Of a DNA stretch of 64,000 bases, positions 1-7,635 are shown one piece after another (position 1 is the stretch's first letter; the number at the start of each line of letters is the position of its first letter). Origin of the DNA: Gammaproteobacteria bacterium (lineage in GTDB: Bacteria; Pseudomonadota; Gammaproteobacteria; Pseudomonadales; Azotimanducaceae); NCBI GenBank assembly GCA_026707735.1, contig JAPOWH010000003.1:172566-236565 (forward strand). Direction: 5' to 3'. The notes beneath the pieces were generated by a model that had not been told where the DNA came from, did not search any database, and worked only from the letters and a program-made list of their open reading frames with translations. Both the position numbers and the translations under genes were made by a program.

Positions 1-375
1 AGTCGCGCGATGCCGCACTTTTCTCCTTCTTCTTCGGACGATTTGGGTTCGCTACTGGTGAAACGAACTCTGGCATTGCGGGACGAAACCGGAGAATTTG
101 AAAATGTGCTTCAAGCGGCGCAAGCAATTACGACACTCCACAACCTAGGACAGCTTGATCAATTGGACACCATCAGCGCAATTGATCAGCTATTGGGTTG
201 CCAGCACGAGGATGGCAGTTTTCCCGAGCTTTTGGCGTTTGGCGACCAATCGCTGCAGTGGGGTGTGGTAGGGCAAATCGGACACGGCTCAGAGTCCGTG
301 ACGACAGCTTTTTGCGTGGAAGCCTTGGAACGTCTTTGCGAAAATCTTGAACAACCACAGGATTTTCAATCGTGA
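1..375 (+). CDS. C-terminal end of a terpene-cyclase/prenyltransferase-like repeat protein (5' partial)
   Basis: The frame is open from the first base of the window, so the gene very probably starts upstream and only its last 124 or so codons are visible. The stretch containing CQHEDGSFPE resembles the QW-type repeats of squalene/hopene cyclases and related alpha/alpha-barrel prenyltransferase-like proteins. It is followed by a GSESVTTAFCVEALE segment typical of such helical repeats. No catalytic Asp-rich motif is in the visible part, so the activity cannot be assigned. It lies 35 bp upstream of the AlkB-like gene on the same strand and probably belongs to the same operon as the YcaO gene. 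It might be a substrate-binding or structural protein rather than a cyclase. Confidence 0.6.
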   Translation, partial: SRAMPHFSPSSSDDLGSLLVKRTLALRDETGEFENVLQAAQAITTLHNLGQLDQLDTISAIDQLLGCQHEDGSFPELLAFGDQSLQWGVVGQIGHGSESVTTAFCVEALERLCENLEQPQDFQS

Positions 376-409
376 TTTGGGTGATAACATGTCATTGGCT
401 CAGTGTTGA

Positions 410-2836
410 ATGCCATGGCACGGTAGAAGTACTCCTGTGACGCAGAATACAGTCTCAAGCGGCGATACACGTGCCACCGATACAGAAGGCACTCCATACA
501 TCGAGCCTTCGTTTCTTAATTCGCTTCCCTACTATCTGCCCTTAGCTGTTTTTCCACTGCTTTTCGTGGCCTTGCTCTACGGTGGCTGGTGGATGCTAGC
601 GCCGTTCCTCTTCATGAGTCTTGCCGGATCGCTCGATAAAGTCGTTGGGCTCGACGGGGAGAACATGAACCCCAAGGGTACGCCAGAGCGACGATTGTTT
701 TCGTACAACGTACCTGTCTGGGCTTGGGCTTTTCTCTGGCCGCCGACCCTAGTTTTTGGTCTGTGGCAAATCCTCTATGTAGACGCGTTCGCAATTTGGG
801 AAGATGTGATTCTTGCGATTCTCCTGACCATGGAGGCGCAAGCAGTTTTCGTTGTAGGCCACGAGATGGTTCATCGCCGAACAATGTGGGAACGGCGAGT
901 TGGAGAGTTTCTGTTGGCTTCAGCGTCGTATCCGCAATATGCCACTGAACACGTCTATATTCACCATGCGAAGGTAGGTACGCCGCACGATGATGGATCG
1001 GCACCCAAAGGGAAGAGCTTCTGGCGCTACTTTCCTCGAGAGGTTGCCAGCAATCTCACAAATTCGTGGAAAGTTTCCGGTGAGCGATTGGCACGTCGCC
1101 AGTTGTCGAGGTGGCATTACAGCAATCCCTTCTGGCGCTACTGCCTGTTCGTTGCTTTTTGGTATGCGCTGGTCTTGCTCATGGGCGGGATCTGGGCGCT
1201 TCCCGGCTACGTGTTCCTTGGGTTGAGCTGCGTGTTCTCAATGAAGATCAGCAACTACTTCCAACACTATGGTTTGCGCAGGATCTTGTTGGCCAATGGG
1301 CGATGGGAGAAGATTTCGCCGCATCACTCGTGGAGCGCGGATTGGAAATTCACCAACTGGATGTTCTTCAAGATGCAGCGACACGCGGACCATCATGCAA
1401 TGGCAACACGACCTTATCCACAACTCCAGGCTCGTGAGGGTGAGTCTCCAGAATTGCCCGGGACGTATGGCGAGATGATGAACCTTGCGCTTCGACCCAA
1501 AAAGTGGTTCGCCAAGATGGATCCCATCGTGGATCAGTGGCGCGAACAGCTACATCCAGATATCGAGGATTGGAGCCCCTACGACAGTTCGGTCTGTGCT
1601 GCTCGCCCTGACTCCTTCGAAGACATCGTCGAAATATTCGGTGTGGCTCCACGTCTTGCCAAGTGGGTCGAACGTCATCCCGAGCTTCTTGACAATCTGA
1701 AAGCACAGGAATTCACCGATCTCGATCTCCCCAAGGGTTTCCTTTCCGATCAGAATTACGAGACGATCGCTCGGCGTGGGCTCGCAAGACTCTACTGGAC
1801 ACACGAGATGGGCGTTCAGGAAATGCAGGACTTGATTGAGGAGTTGCCTTCAACTCACGCAAAAGAAACCGCGGAGATCATACGCAACTGGTCGAATGAC
1901 AAGGCGTTCCAAATCGGAATGCATACATTACGCGAGAATCTAACCCCCGCGGAAGCGCGGATTGCCATGTCGAATCTTGCAGAAGCTTGCATCGCAAGCT
2001 TGGTTGAGGACGTCGTCGCCGATGTTGTTGAAAGAGTTGGCACGCGTAGCGAAGGGGGTGCAGCTGTGGTGTTGCTCGGCGATCTCGCAAGTCAAGAAGT
2101 TTGCTCTGATTCAACTATTGAGCTCATGCTTGTGCACGATGGCTGGTCCACGAAGCAGAGCGAACGGCTGTGGCGACGATTTCGCGAAACGCTAGAACAT
2201 TTGGCAAACGATAGCCTGCTGTTTGCACCGATTCCTCGTGACGCCGATAACCTATTCTTGGTAGAGATTTCAAGCGTTGCGGAACACTGCCAGAGCTCCT
2301 CGTTTCGCGATCGACCGATTCTGGCTAGGTCTCGCTGCATCTACGAATACGGAGAGATGTCAATTGCTGACCGGTTCATTGACATACGAAACGACATACT
2401 CAAAGCGTATAGCGAGAACGAGTCGCTACTTGCAAAATTGGCTGAGCGGAACGGTGGAACTAGAGAGCTCCAGAACGCTGTATTTGTGGACATGCCGGGT
2501 GGATTGGAGGAAGTGGAGAGTACCGCGCGCTTCATGCAATTGACAACTGACGGACTTTCTACAGACGACACCGCCCCATCTGCTGCACAAGTATTTCGCC
2601 ACAACGGCTTAGCTCCTCTGGAAGAAGCGGCGCTCATGTGGAGGAATCTGCAGGGAATTTCGCGATTGGTTCACGAAGTGGACTTCGATATGAACAATGC
2701 ACGACCCAAAGTAAAGTCTATAGTTGCTGGTGCTTGCGGTACGGAGGACTTTGAAGCATTGCAGTCCTTGATCGCAGCAACTGCGAAGAAGGCTGAGGCA
2801 GAAATCCGCTCGGTTACCGACAGAACGCAGGTGTAG
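410..2836 (+). CDS. AlkB-type di-iron membrane hydroxylase fused to a degenerate GlnE-like domain
   Basis: Residues about 40-400 form an integral-membrane non-haem di-iron oxygenase of the alkane monooxygenase family. Histidine box 1 is HEMVHRR (about 151-157), box 2 EHVYIHH (about 180-186), the HYG motif appears as NYFQHYGL (about 280-287), and box 3 is QRHADHH (about 323-329), between hydrophobic segments. Such enzymes insert oxygen into alkyl groups at the inner membrane. Residues about 480-808 instead resemble glutamine synthetase adenylyltransferase (GlnE): a nucleotidyltransferase-like stretch GDLASQEVCSDSTIEL, in which the usual SDxD signature is altered, then GGLEEVESTARFMQL, matching the GGLREIEF region. 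AlkB proteins are normally about 400 residues, so this is a fusion roughly twice that length. It ends 26 bp before the YcaO gene, suggesting co-transcription. The ATG at 410 has no clear ribosome site. The substrate is unknown. Confidence 0.8.
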   Translation: MPWHGRSTPVTQNTVSSGDTRATDTEGTPYIEPSFLNSLPYYLPLAVFPLLFVALLYGGWWMLAPFLFMSLAGSLDKVVGLDGENMNPKGTPERRLFSYNVPVWAWAFLWPPTLVFGLWQILYVDAFAIWEDVILAILLTMEAQAVFVVGHEMVHRRTMWERRVGEFLLASASYPQYATEHVYIHHAKVGTPHDDGSAPKGKSFWRYFPREVASNLTNSWKVSGERLARRQLSRWHYSNPFWRYCLFVAFWYALVLLMGGIWALPGYVFLGLSCVFSMKISNYFQHYGLRRILLANGRWEKISPHHSWSADWKFTNWMFFKMQRHADHHAMATRPYPQLQAREGESPELPGTYGEMMNLALRPKKWFAKMDPIVDQWREQLHPDIEDWSPYDSSVCAARPDSFEDIVEIFGVAPRLAKWVERHPELLDNLKAQEFTDLDLPKGFLSDQNYETIARRGLARLYWTHEMGVQEMQDLIEELPSTHAKETAEIIRNWSNDKAFQIGMHTLRENLTPAEARIAMSNLAEACIASLVEDVVADVVERVGTRSEGGAAVVLLGDLASQEVCSDSTIELMLVHDGWSTKQSERLWRRFRETLEHLANDSLLFAPIPRDADNLFLVEISSVAEHCQSSSFRDRPILARSRCIYEYGEMSIADRFIDIRNDILKAYSENESLLAKLAERNGGTRELQNAVFVDMPGGLEEVESTARFMQLTTDGLSTDDTAPSAAQVFRHNGLAPLEEAALMWRNLQGISRLVHEVDFDMNNARPKVKSIVAGACGTEDFEALQSLIAATAKKAEAEIRSVTDRTQV

Positions 2837-2862
2837 ACTCGGGTTCGTCTGCGGCAAACAGG

Positions 2863-5178
2863 ATGAAGGACGAGGCGGACTCCAATCCCAGCGGCGGGAT
2901 ATTGCTCCGCAAAACCCCAGAAGACCAGGGTCTCGTCAAGTTGCCGACCGTTGCCCCTCACCTTCAGGTGTACCAAGTTGGCCAACACCAGACGCTTTTA
3001 GTCTCGGAGACCTTCAACACTCTCCTGCATGGAAAGCTATACAGCGACCTCCTGCCACTTATGGACGGCAGCAATACCGTAGACGAAGTCGTTCAGGCGA
3101 CACAGGAAGAACACGGGTTTCCCAATGTTCTGGCTGCGCTAGTTTCGCTTTCGGAAAAGGGCTATGTAGTTTCTGCAAATTACGATCTAGACCAAAGCAG
3201 GGCGGCATATTGGTCCACTCTTGGGGCATCGCCTCGATGGGCTGAGCAAGTACTTGGAGAATCATGTGTTGCCGTTGATGGTGGCGAGGATGCATTAGTA
3301 CATAGCTTGGAGAAATCCGGAGTTGCCGTCGGCGAAAAAGATCCACGTCTCACGGTTTACGTTCGCCCAGACTACCTTGGGAACGAACTCGCTGAAGTAA
3401 ATCGCCGCCATCTTGAATCGCAATCTCCCTGGATGGTTGTCCGGCCGAATGGCATTGAGCCAATGTTTGGCCCAATCTTCGATGCAAACCTCGATGGACC
3501 TTGCTGGAGCTGTCTCAGCTATCGCCTAGGTAGCCATCAGGAGGTACACAATTTCTTGCGCTCTTCTGGCGACGAATATCGGACCTTCGTTCCATTTGCC
3601 ACCGAGCAAACTGCGTCCGATTCAGTTCAAGGTCTAGTAGCTGGCGAAATTGCCAAGTGGTTGGTCATGGGAGAACTCACACCAATTCATGACCATGTAT
3701 TGACATTGAATGTTCGCACTTTTGCTAGTTCAAAGCATTGGGTATTGCGTAGGCCTCAATGCTCTGCTTGTGGAGACGAGAATCTGCATAGGAATGATCG
3801 GTTGCCTGTTCCTGTGTCACTACAAGCAAGTCCCAAGACGCATACAAACAGTGGAGGCACAAGAACTGTGGCTCCCGAGGTGACATTGGCAACGTACCGT
3901 CATTTGGTGAGTCCTGTCAGCGGAGTGGTTAGCTGGCTCACACGAACATCGGACGAATCCGATCCCTGGCTGCATGTCTACTGGGCAGGCAGCAATTTTG
4001 GCATGAGAAGTCAGAGTTTGAGTTCCCTTCGTAGAAGCCTTCGCAGCAAGAGCGCCGGAAAGGGCAGCACGAGAGAGCAATCCGAAGCCAGCGCTCTGTG
4101 CGAGGCGATTGAGCGCTATTCGGGCTCATTTCAGGGAAGTGAGATTCACCTACGCAAGCGATACAGTGAATTTGCAGACGAGGAAGCGATACACCCCAAC
4201 GACATTCAACTTTTCAGTGACTGCCAGCTCGATAATGCGGCTCATCTCAATGAAAAAGGGCACCCCTACAACATCGTTCCTCCTCGCTTTGACACTGAAG
4301 AGAAAGTGGATTGGACTCCCGTTTGGTCTCTCACTCAGCAACAGCATCGCTACCTGCCGACGAGCATGCTATACAGCATGCCAGCTGAGCAACGTGGACC
4401 ATCAGATCTGATTGCGGATTCCAATGGTTGCGCCGCCGGCAACTCCAGGGAGGAAGCCATATTGCAGGGATTTCTTGAACTTGCGGAGCGCGATGCATTC
4501 GCAATTTGGTGGTACAACCAACTGCAAGCGCCCGCTGTTGATCTGGATAGCTTTGGGGACGAGTATTTATCGGGAGCCAGCGATTACTACGCTCGATACG
4601 AACGCGAGTTATGGTTGCTCGATGTCACGGCAGACTTAGCCATACCTGCGTTTGTCGCGGTCTCAAGGCAACTCAACTCTCAATCCGAAAACATAATCTA
4701 TGGCGCAGGTGCTCATCTCGACCCGCGAATTGCTGCGCTTCGCGCATTGTGCGAACTCAATCAATGCTTTACTTGGTTGCCGCGCTCGTCCATTCAAGAC
4801 GGCAGGCCCCAAATCGACGATCCCACTGCATTGCATTGGTGGAAGACGGCTAGAATCGCCGATTGCGGGTGGCTTGCTCCTGCACAGGGAACTTCGATGC
4901 GGAATGCACTGGACTACTCGTTCACTCAAACAGAGGACCTAAGAGAGGATGTGGAACATTGCCGATCAATTGTGGAGGCCAAGGGAATGGAGTTCCTTGT
5001 TCTGGACCAAACCCGACCCGACATTGGGATGCCGGTGGTTCGTGTCATCGTGCCAGGATTGAGGCACTTCTGGGCTCGATTTGCGCCTGGTCGGTTGTAT
5101 GACGTTCCAATTGAGATGGGATGGCGCAAGCAACCTCTGAGAGAAGTAGACCTAAATCCCCTTCCCGTAATTGCCTGA
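2863..5178 (+). CDS. E1-like/YcaO fusion cyclodehydratase (TOMM, SagC-SagD type)
   Basis: YcaO enzymes use ATP to convert Cys/Ser/Thr of precursor peptides into azoline rings; the fused N-terminal part binds the leader peptide. The N-terminal 350 residues look like the E1/ThiF-like partner, with zinc-type cysteine pairs CWSC (214-217) and CSAC (300-303). The YcaO half carries SEASALCEAIER (about 407-418) and EEAILQGFLELAERDAF (about 529-545), the ATP/Mg-binding Glu-rich motifs. The C-terminus LNPLPVIA is the Pro-containing tail typical of cyclodehydratases. The 771-residue length matches fused SagC-SagD proteins. It lies between the AlkB fusion and an unknown protein in a tight operon and faces an NHLP precursor 1.2 kb downstream on the other strand, which is its likely substrate. 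Confidence 0.92.
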   Translation: MKDEADSNPSGGILLRKTPEDQGLVKLPTVAPHLQVYQVGQHQTLLVSETFNTLLHGKLYSDLLPLMDGSNTVDEVVQATQEEHGFPNVLAALVSLSEKGYVVSANYDLDQSRAAYWSTLGASPRWAEQVLGESCVAVDGGEDALVHSLEKSGVAVGEKDPRLTVYVRPDYLGNELAEVNRRHLESQSPWMVVRPNGIEPMFGPIFDANLDGPCWSCLSYRLGSHQEVHNFLRSSGDEYRTFVPFATEQTASDSVQGLVAGEIAKWLVMGELTPIHDHVLTLNVRTFASSKHWVLRRPQCSACGDENLHRNDRLPVPVSLQASPKTHTNSGGTRTVAPEVTLATYRHLVSPVSGVVSWLTRTSDESDPWLHVYWAGSNFGMRSQSLSSLRRSLRSKSAGKGSTREQSEASALCEAIERYSGSFQGSEIHLRKRYSEFADEEAIHPNDIQLFSDCQLDNAAHLNEKGHPYNIVPPRFDTEEKVDWTPVWSLTQQQHRYLPTSMLYSMPAEQRGPSDLIADSNGCAAGNSREEAILQGFLELAERDAFAIWWYNQLQAPAVDLDSFGDEYLSGASDYYARYERELWLLDVTADLAIPAFVAVSRQLNSQSENIIYGAGAHLDPRIAALRALCELNQCFTWLPRSSIQDGRPQIDDPTALHWWKTARIADCGWLAPAQGTSMRNALDYSFTQTEDLREDVEHCRSIVEAKGMEFLVLDQTRPDIGMPVVRVIVPGLRHFWARFAPGRLYDVPIEMGWRKQPLREVDLNPLPVIA

Positions 5179-5187
5179 ATTGATTTC

Positions 5188-6306
5188 GTGGACACTGACA
5201 AAGCCATAGCGGTCACTCAAGACCTCCTCGCCAAAGAGGGCAGTTCGATGGGAGAGTTGCTTGGAAATTTCCGAGATCGCATTTCGCCTGTACTCGTTGG
5301 GGAACCTCAGTGGCAACGCATGCTTGCATGCTGCAGCAGACTTCCCATTGAGCTAGGTGCGCTACCCTTTGGCTTTGAACTGCCCATGCACGAACGGCAG
5401 CCGATAGCGGACATGGGCGTATCCATGACGAGCAACTCAAGAACGACAAGGTTCTTTGAGGAGGTCGAACAATCCGACGAAACCAAGGATACGGCAAATG
5501 CCGTTTTGTGCCTTTTCAAGCAAATGGAAGCGTCAAATTCTCCACTGCGTTCGATCGTCGGGCGCAAGGTGATGTTGGAATACGACACCGGTCCCGATGT
5601 CTATAGTCCAACAGTTCGACCAGGCATGTTCCTACGACCGGGTGAACGCCCAATTCTAGGAGCGGGCGGTCAGACGCAGGATGTCCGAACGATAGTCGAT
5701 GCACTGGTTGCTGCAGCGGGTTGGGAGTGGAAAGAGCGTGAATGGAAGAACGTCGAAAGAGCTTATCTATCCCAGCCTGAGGACACGCGAACTGACTCAT
5801 TCGGTGTGTTTCCATCTCGGCCGCGTTCGATACGTCTGGCCGTTATGGGATTCAAGACCAACCAAGAAATTCGAGATTACCTTGTCTCCATAGGTTGGCC
5901 AGGTCAAGTATCGGCCGTTGAATCCGTGATGTCCCAATTCAAAGAACGCGCCGACATAGTTCGAACTGGATTCAATATTGATGTGCTTGAACAAGGAATC
6001 GGTCCCACATTGGGTCTTACCCTCATTGTCAAGCAGCGATACACCAAAGATTCGAGATATTGGCTCGATGGATTAACGGATTGGGACCCATTCCTAGACG
6101 CATTGGGCCACGAGAAAATCGTTGTACAAGAAAAGTTGGAGGAGTTAGCGCGATGGGTCTCCAAGCCTACCGTGCTGTTTGCAAAATCTGGGCGATTTGT
6201 TCTTCTTCGAGGGATCCATCACATCAAACTCGTTGTGTCGAATGGCCAATTGAGCAAGGTGAAGGCCTATGTATTCATGGTGCTTTCTGGCGCCTTGAAA
6301 CTGTAG
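5188..6306 (+). CDS. Unknown protein in the YcaO operon
   Basis: I do not recognise this family. The 372-residue product is soluble-looking, with no signal peptide or membrane segment, and contains mixed alpha/beta sequence. The start is GTG, only 9 bp after the YcaO stop; an ATG at 5248 is an alternative. Its position directly behind the cyclodehydratase and before the terminator suggests a role in making or handling the modified peptide. Two short segments, GWEWKEREWKN and a C-terminal hydrophobic beta-like stretch, stand out, but no catalytic motif is evident. It could be a peptide-modifying enzyme with a diverged fold, a chaperone or an immunity factor. Confidence 0.75.
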   Translation: MDTDKAIAVTQDLLAKEGSSMGELLGNFRDRISPVLVGEPQWQRMLACCSRLPIELGALPFGFELPMHERQPIADMGVSMTSNSRTTRFFEEVEQSDETKDTANAVLCLFKQMEASNSPLRSIVGRKVMLEYDTGPDVYSPTVRPGMFLRPGERPILGAGGQTQDVRTIVDALVAAAGWEWKEREWKNVERAYLSQPEDTRTDSFGVFPSRPRSIRLAVMGFKTNQEIRDYLVSIGWPGQVSAVESVMSQFKERADIVRTGFNIDVLEQGIGPTLGLTLIVKQRYTKDSRYWLDGLTDWDPFLDALGHEKIVVQEKLEELARWVSKPTVLFAKSGRFVLLRGIHHIKLVVSNGQLSKVKAYVFMVLSGALKL

Positions 6307-6331
6307 CACCACAAAGTAAAGAGACACCAAA

Positions 6332-6360
6332 AAATCCGCAAACTCTAGGTCTGCGGATTT
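6332..6360 (-). terminator. Intrinsic terminator shared by the convergent YcaO operon and precursor gene
   Basis: A perfect 9-bp inverted repeat (AAATCCGCA at 6332-6340, TGCGGATTT at 6352-6360) encloses an 11-nt loop. Read on the minus strand, the hairpin runs directly into six T residues, so it fits a Rho-independent terminator for the precursor transcript, about 60 bp past its stop codon. On the plus strand it lies 26 bp after the unknown gene and may also end the YcaO operon, though without a U-tract. Confidence 0.75.
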
Positions 6361-6376
6361 AAAGGAAGTTGTAACG

Positions 6377-6420
6377 CGCGCTATGTTTGCACGCGCTCCA
6401 ATTTACGACTGAGCTATATG
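6377..6420 (-). other. tRNA-5'-half-like sequence in the precursor 3' UTR
   Basis: On the minus strand the sequence after the precursor stop has tRNA-like geometry. There is a TA dinucleotide, a 4-bp D-stem (GCTC at 6411-6414 with GAGC at 6395-6398), a 12-nt D-loop, one G, then a 5-bp stem (6389-6393 with 6377-6381, one G-U pair) around a 7-nt loop. No matching T-arm or 3' acceptor strand follows; the terminator hairpin does. The loop lacks U33. It is either a truncated tRNA relic or a chance resemblance. Confidence 0.25.
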
Positions 6421-6422
6421 GT

Positions 6423-6674
6423 CTACCAGCAGCAGCAGAGGCCGGCAGAGATCGCTTCCAGTTGTTCTTCGGTGATGTGGGGATCGGGCGGCAATGCAAG
6501 ATGCACGGTCTGCATGTCGCTTTCGTGAATCTTGATCGTCATCGACTCAGGAATCGTAACGCCCAATTCTTCGCTAATAGTTGCTTTCGGGTCTGCAAGC
6601 AGTGCGCGTCGGAATTCTTCGTCCAATGCAGACTTCTCGACAATCTGTTGCAGCATTTGATCGCCACTTCTCAT
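6423..6674 (-). CDS. NHLP-type RiPP precursor peptide with Leu-Cys-Cys-Cys-Trp core
   Basis: The 83-residue product has the hallmarks of a nitrile-hydratase-alpha-like leader peptide (NHLP): LLADPKATISEELGV, then a charged strand, the TVHLALPP motif, and EEQLEAISAG as the usual pre-cleavage end. What remains after Ala-Gly is only LCCCW, followed by a stop, so the core would be five residues. The ATG at 6674 is preferred over an upstream in-frame start at 6713 because GGAG sits about 7 nt before it. Its own consensus-like promoter lies immediately upstream and a terminator downstream. The three Cys suit the nearby YcaO cyclodehydratase, and the Trp is a possible site for the halogenase at 9796. 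NHLP precursors are known substrates of YcaO or LanM-type systems; which residues are modified here is inference. Confidence 0.9.
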   Translation of the reverse strand: MRSGDQMLQQIVEKSALDEEFRRALLADPKATISEELGVTIPESMTIKIHESDMQTVHLALPPDPHITEEQLEAISAGLCCCW

Positions 6675-6718
6675 AACTTTCTCCGTGTTAAAGGAAAGTA
6701 AGACTAATCTCAAAGAAA

Positions 6719-6749
6719 ATTATACGCCAAACCAATCCCACCTAGTCAA
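6719..6749 (-). promoter_or_regulatory. Sigma-70-like promoter of the precursor gene
   Basis: On the minus strand a perfect TATAAT -10 element (6719-6724) and a TTGACT -35 element (6744-6749) are separated by 19 nt, slightly longer than the 17-nt optimum. Transcription would start near 6712, giving a leader of about 37 nt with GGAG before the ATG at 6674. This suggests that the precursor can be expressed separately from the PliI-like gene upstream. Confidence 0.6.
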
Positions 6750-6792
6750 TCGGTTTTCAGGAGTCAGTGAGACCTCCTGTAGTAGTAGCAAT

Positions 6793-7311
6793 CTAGTCTG
6801 CTTTCTCCATATCACTCTTTAGCGAGTCTATGGGATCCGCGTCGCTGGCCAGACCATCCACTGAATGTAGGAAGGAAATATCCTCCGCTTGTAGCAAGAA
6901 ACCATCAACTCTTAGGTAGCCTCCTGAACCTGCAGATCGAGCAACAACAATCACATCCATAATCTTGTCGTTGTTGAGGTCGCTAAAGAGCACCTGTTCC
7001 AAACTGCCGTCGCGTACTCGCACCTCTCCATCTACATAGTTGTCGAATGGCCACTCAGCGTCAAATGGCACATAGAGACGAAGTGCGTAGCTACCTATGC
7101 TCGCCGGTTCTCTAGGTCCTTCGCTGGCGGTTATCCTCCAATCACGTCCCGGTACCGTCGCTGTGATTGTTCTGACGGTAGATTGATCCTTTTCTTCCTC
7201 AGAAGCTTGTTTCTGCTGGCCGACTAGAGTTGCACCAGCAAACAGCAAGGCGAAACCGACAACTGATGAGAGAATTAGGAGGATCGGAGTTGTTCGTTTA
7301 GATTCCTTCAT
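6793..7311 (-). CDS. PliI-like (lysozyme-inhibitor-fold) membrane-anchored or secreted protein
   Basis: The product starts with a hydrophobic segment (about residues 8-28) that is a signal peptide or anchor. The C-terminal 115 residues match the PliI family, periplasmic inhibitors of invertebrate-type lysozyme: ASIGSYALRLY, then DGSLEQVLFSDLNNDK, and VVARSAGSGGYLRVDGF. The start at 7311 has GGAAAG upstream and places the hydrophobic segment at the N-terminus; an in-frame extension to 7464 would bury it. The gene is immediately upstream of the precursor on the same strand, 118 bp apart. True inhibitor activity is not shown by sequence; in this setting a role in immunity or envelope protection is only a possibility. 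Confidence 0.7.
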   Translation of the reverse strand: MKESKRTTPILLILSSVVGFALLFAGATLVGQQKQASEEEKDQSTVRTITATVPGRDWRITASEGPREPASIGSYALRLYVPFDAEWPFDNYVDGEVRVRDGSLEQVLFSDLNNDKIMDVIVVARSAGSGGYLRVDGFLLQAEDISFLHSVDGLASDADPIDSLKSDMEKAD

Positions 7312-7635
7312 GAGTAGCTTTCCAACGGATGAGTAGGTGTTGCGCAAGAGTTTAATTGAATGCCGATAGAGCGAAACGAGTAGACGTTTACCCAATTGAC
7401 CTTTCCAATTGCTAGTGGAGTGCGATCTGGCATCTATCGTTTGTGGAGTCGTATCGTGGAGCAACCTGAGGGACTCGAGGGGAACCTAAAGTGCTTCATA
7501 TAATGCGAAGAGCCTTGAAATCCCGTGGAGGAAGCCACGTGAGCCCCGTTTCTCAGCGCAAACTGAAGCTCTGATTTGCAGGAACTTAATCTGTTGCACT
7601 CGTACCGAATTAGAGAAGGACTTTCTAGTACTCCA
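7312..7635. other. Divergent intergenic region between the PliI-like and LolA-like genes
   Basis: About 324 bp separate the two divergent starts and must contain the promoters for both. I see no RNA gene, repeat or strong palindrome. The in-frame extensions into this space (to 7464 on minus, from a TTG at 7576 on plus) are less convincing than the chosen starts. Confidence 0.5.
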
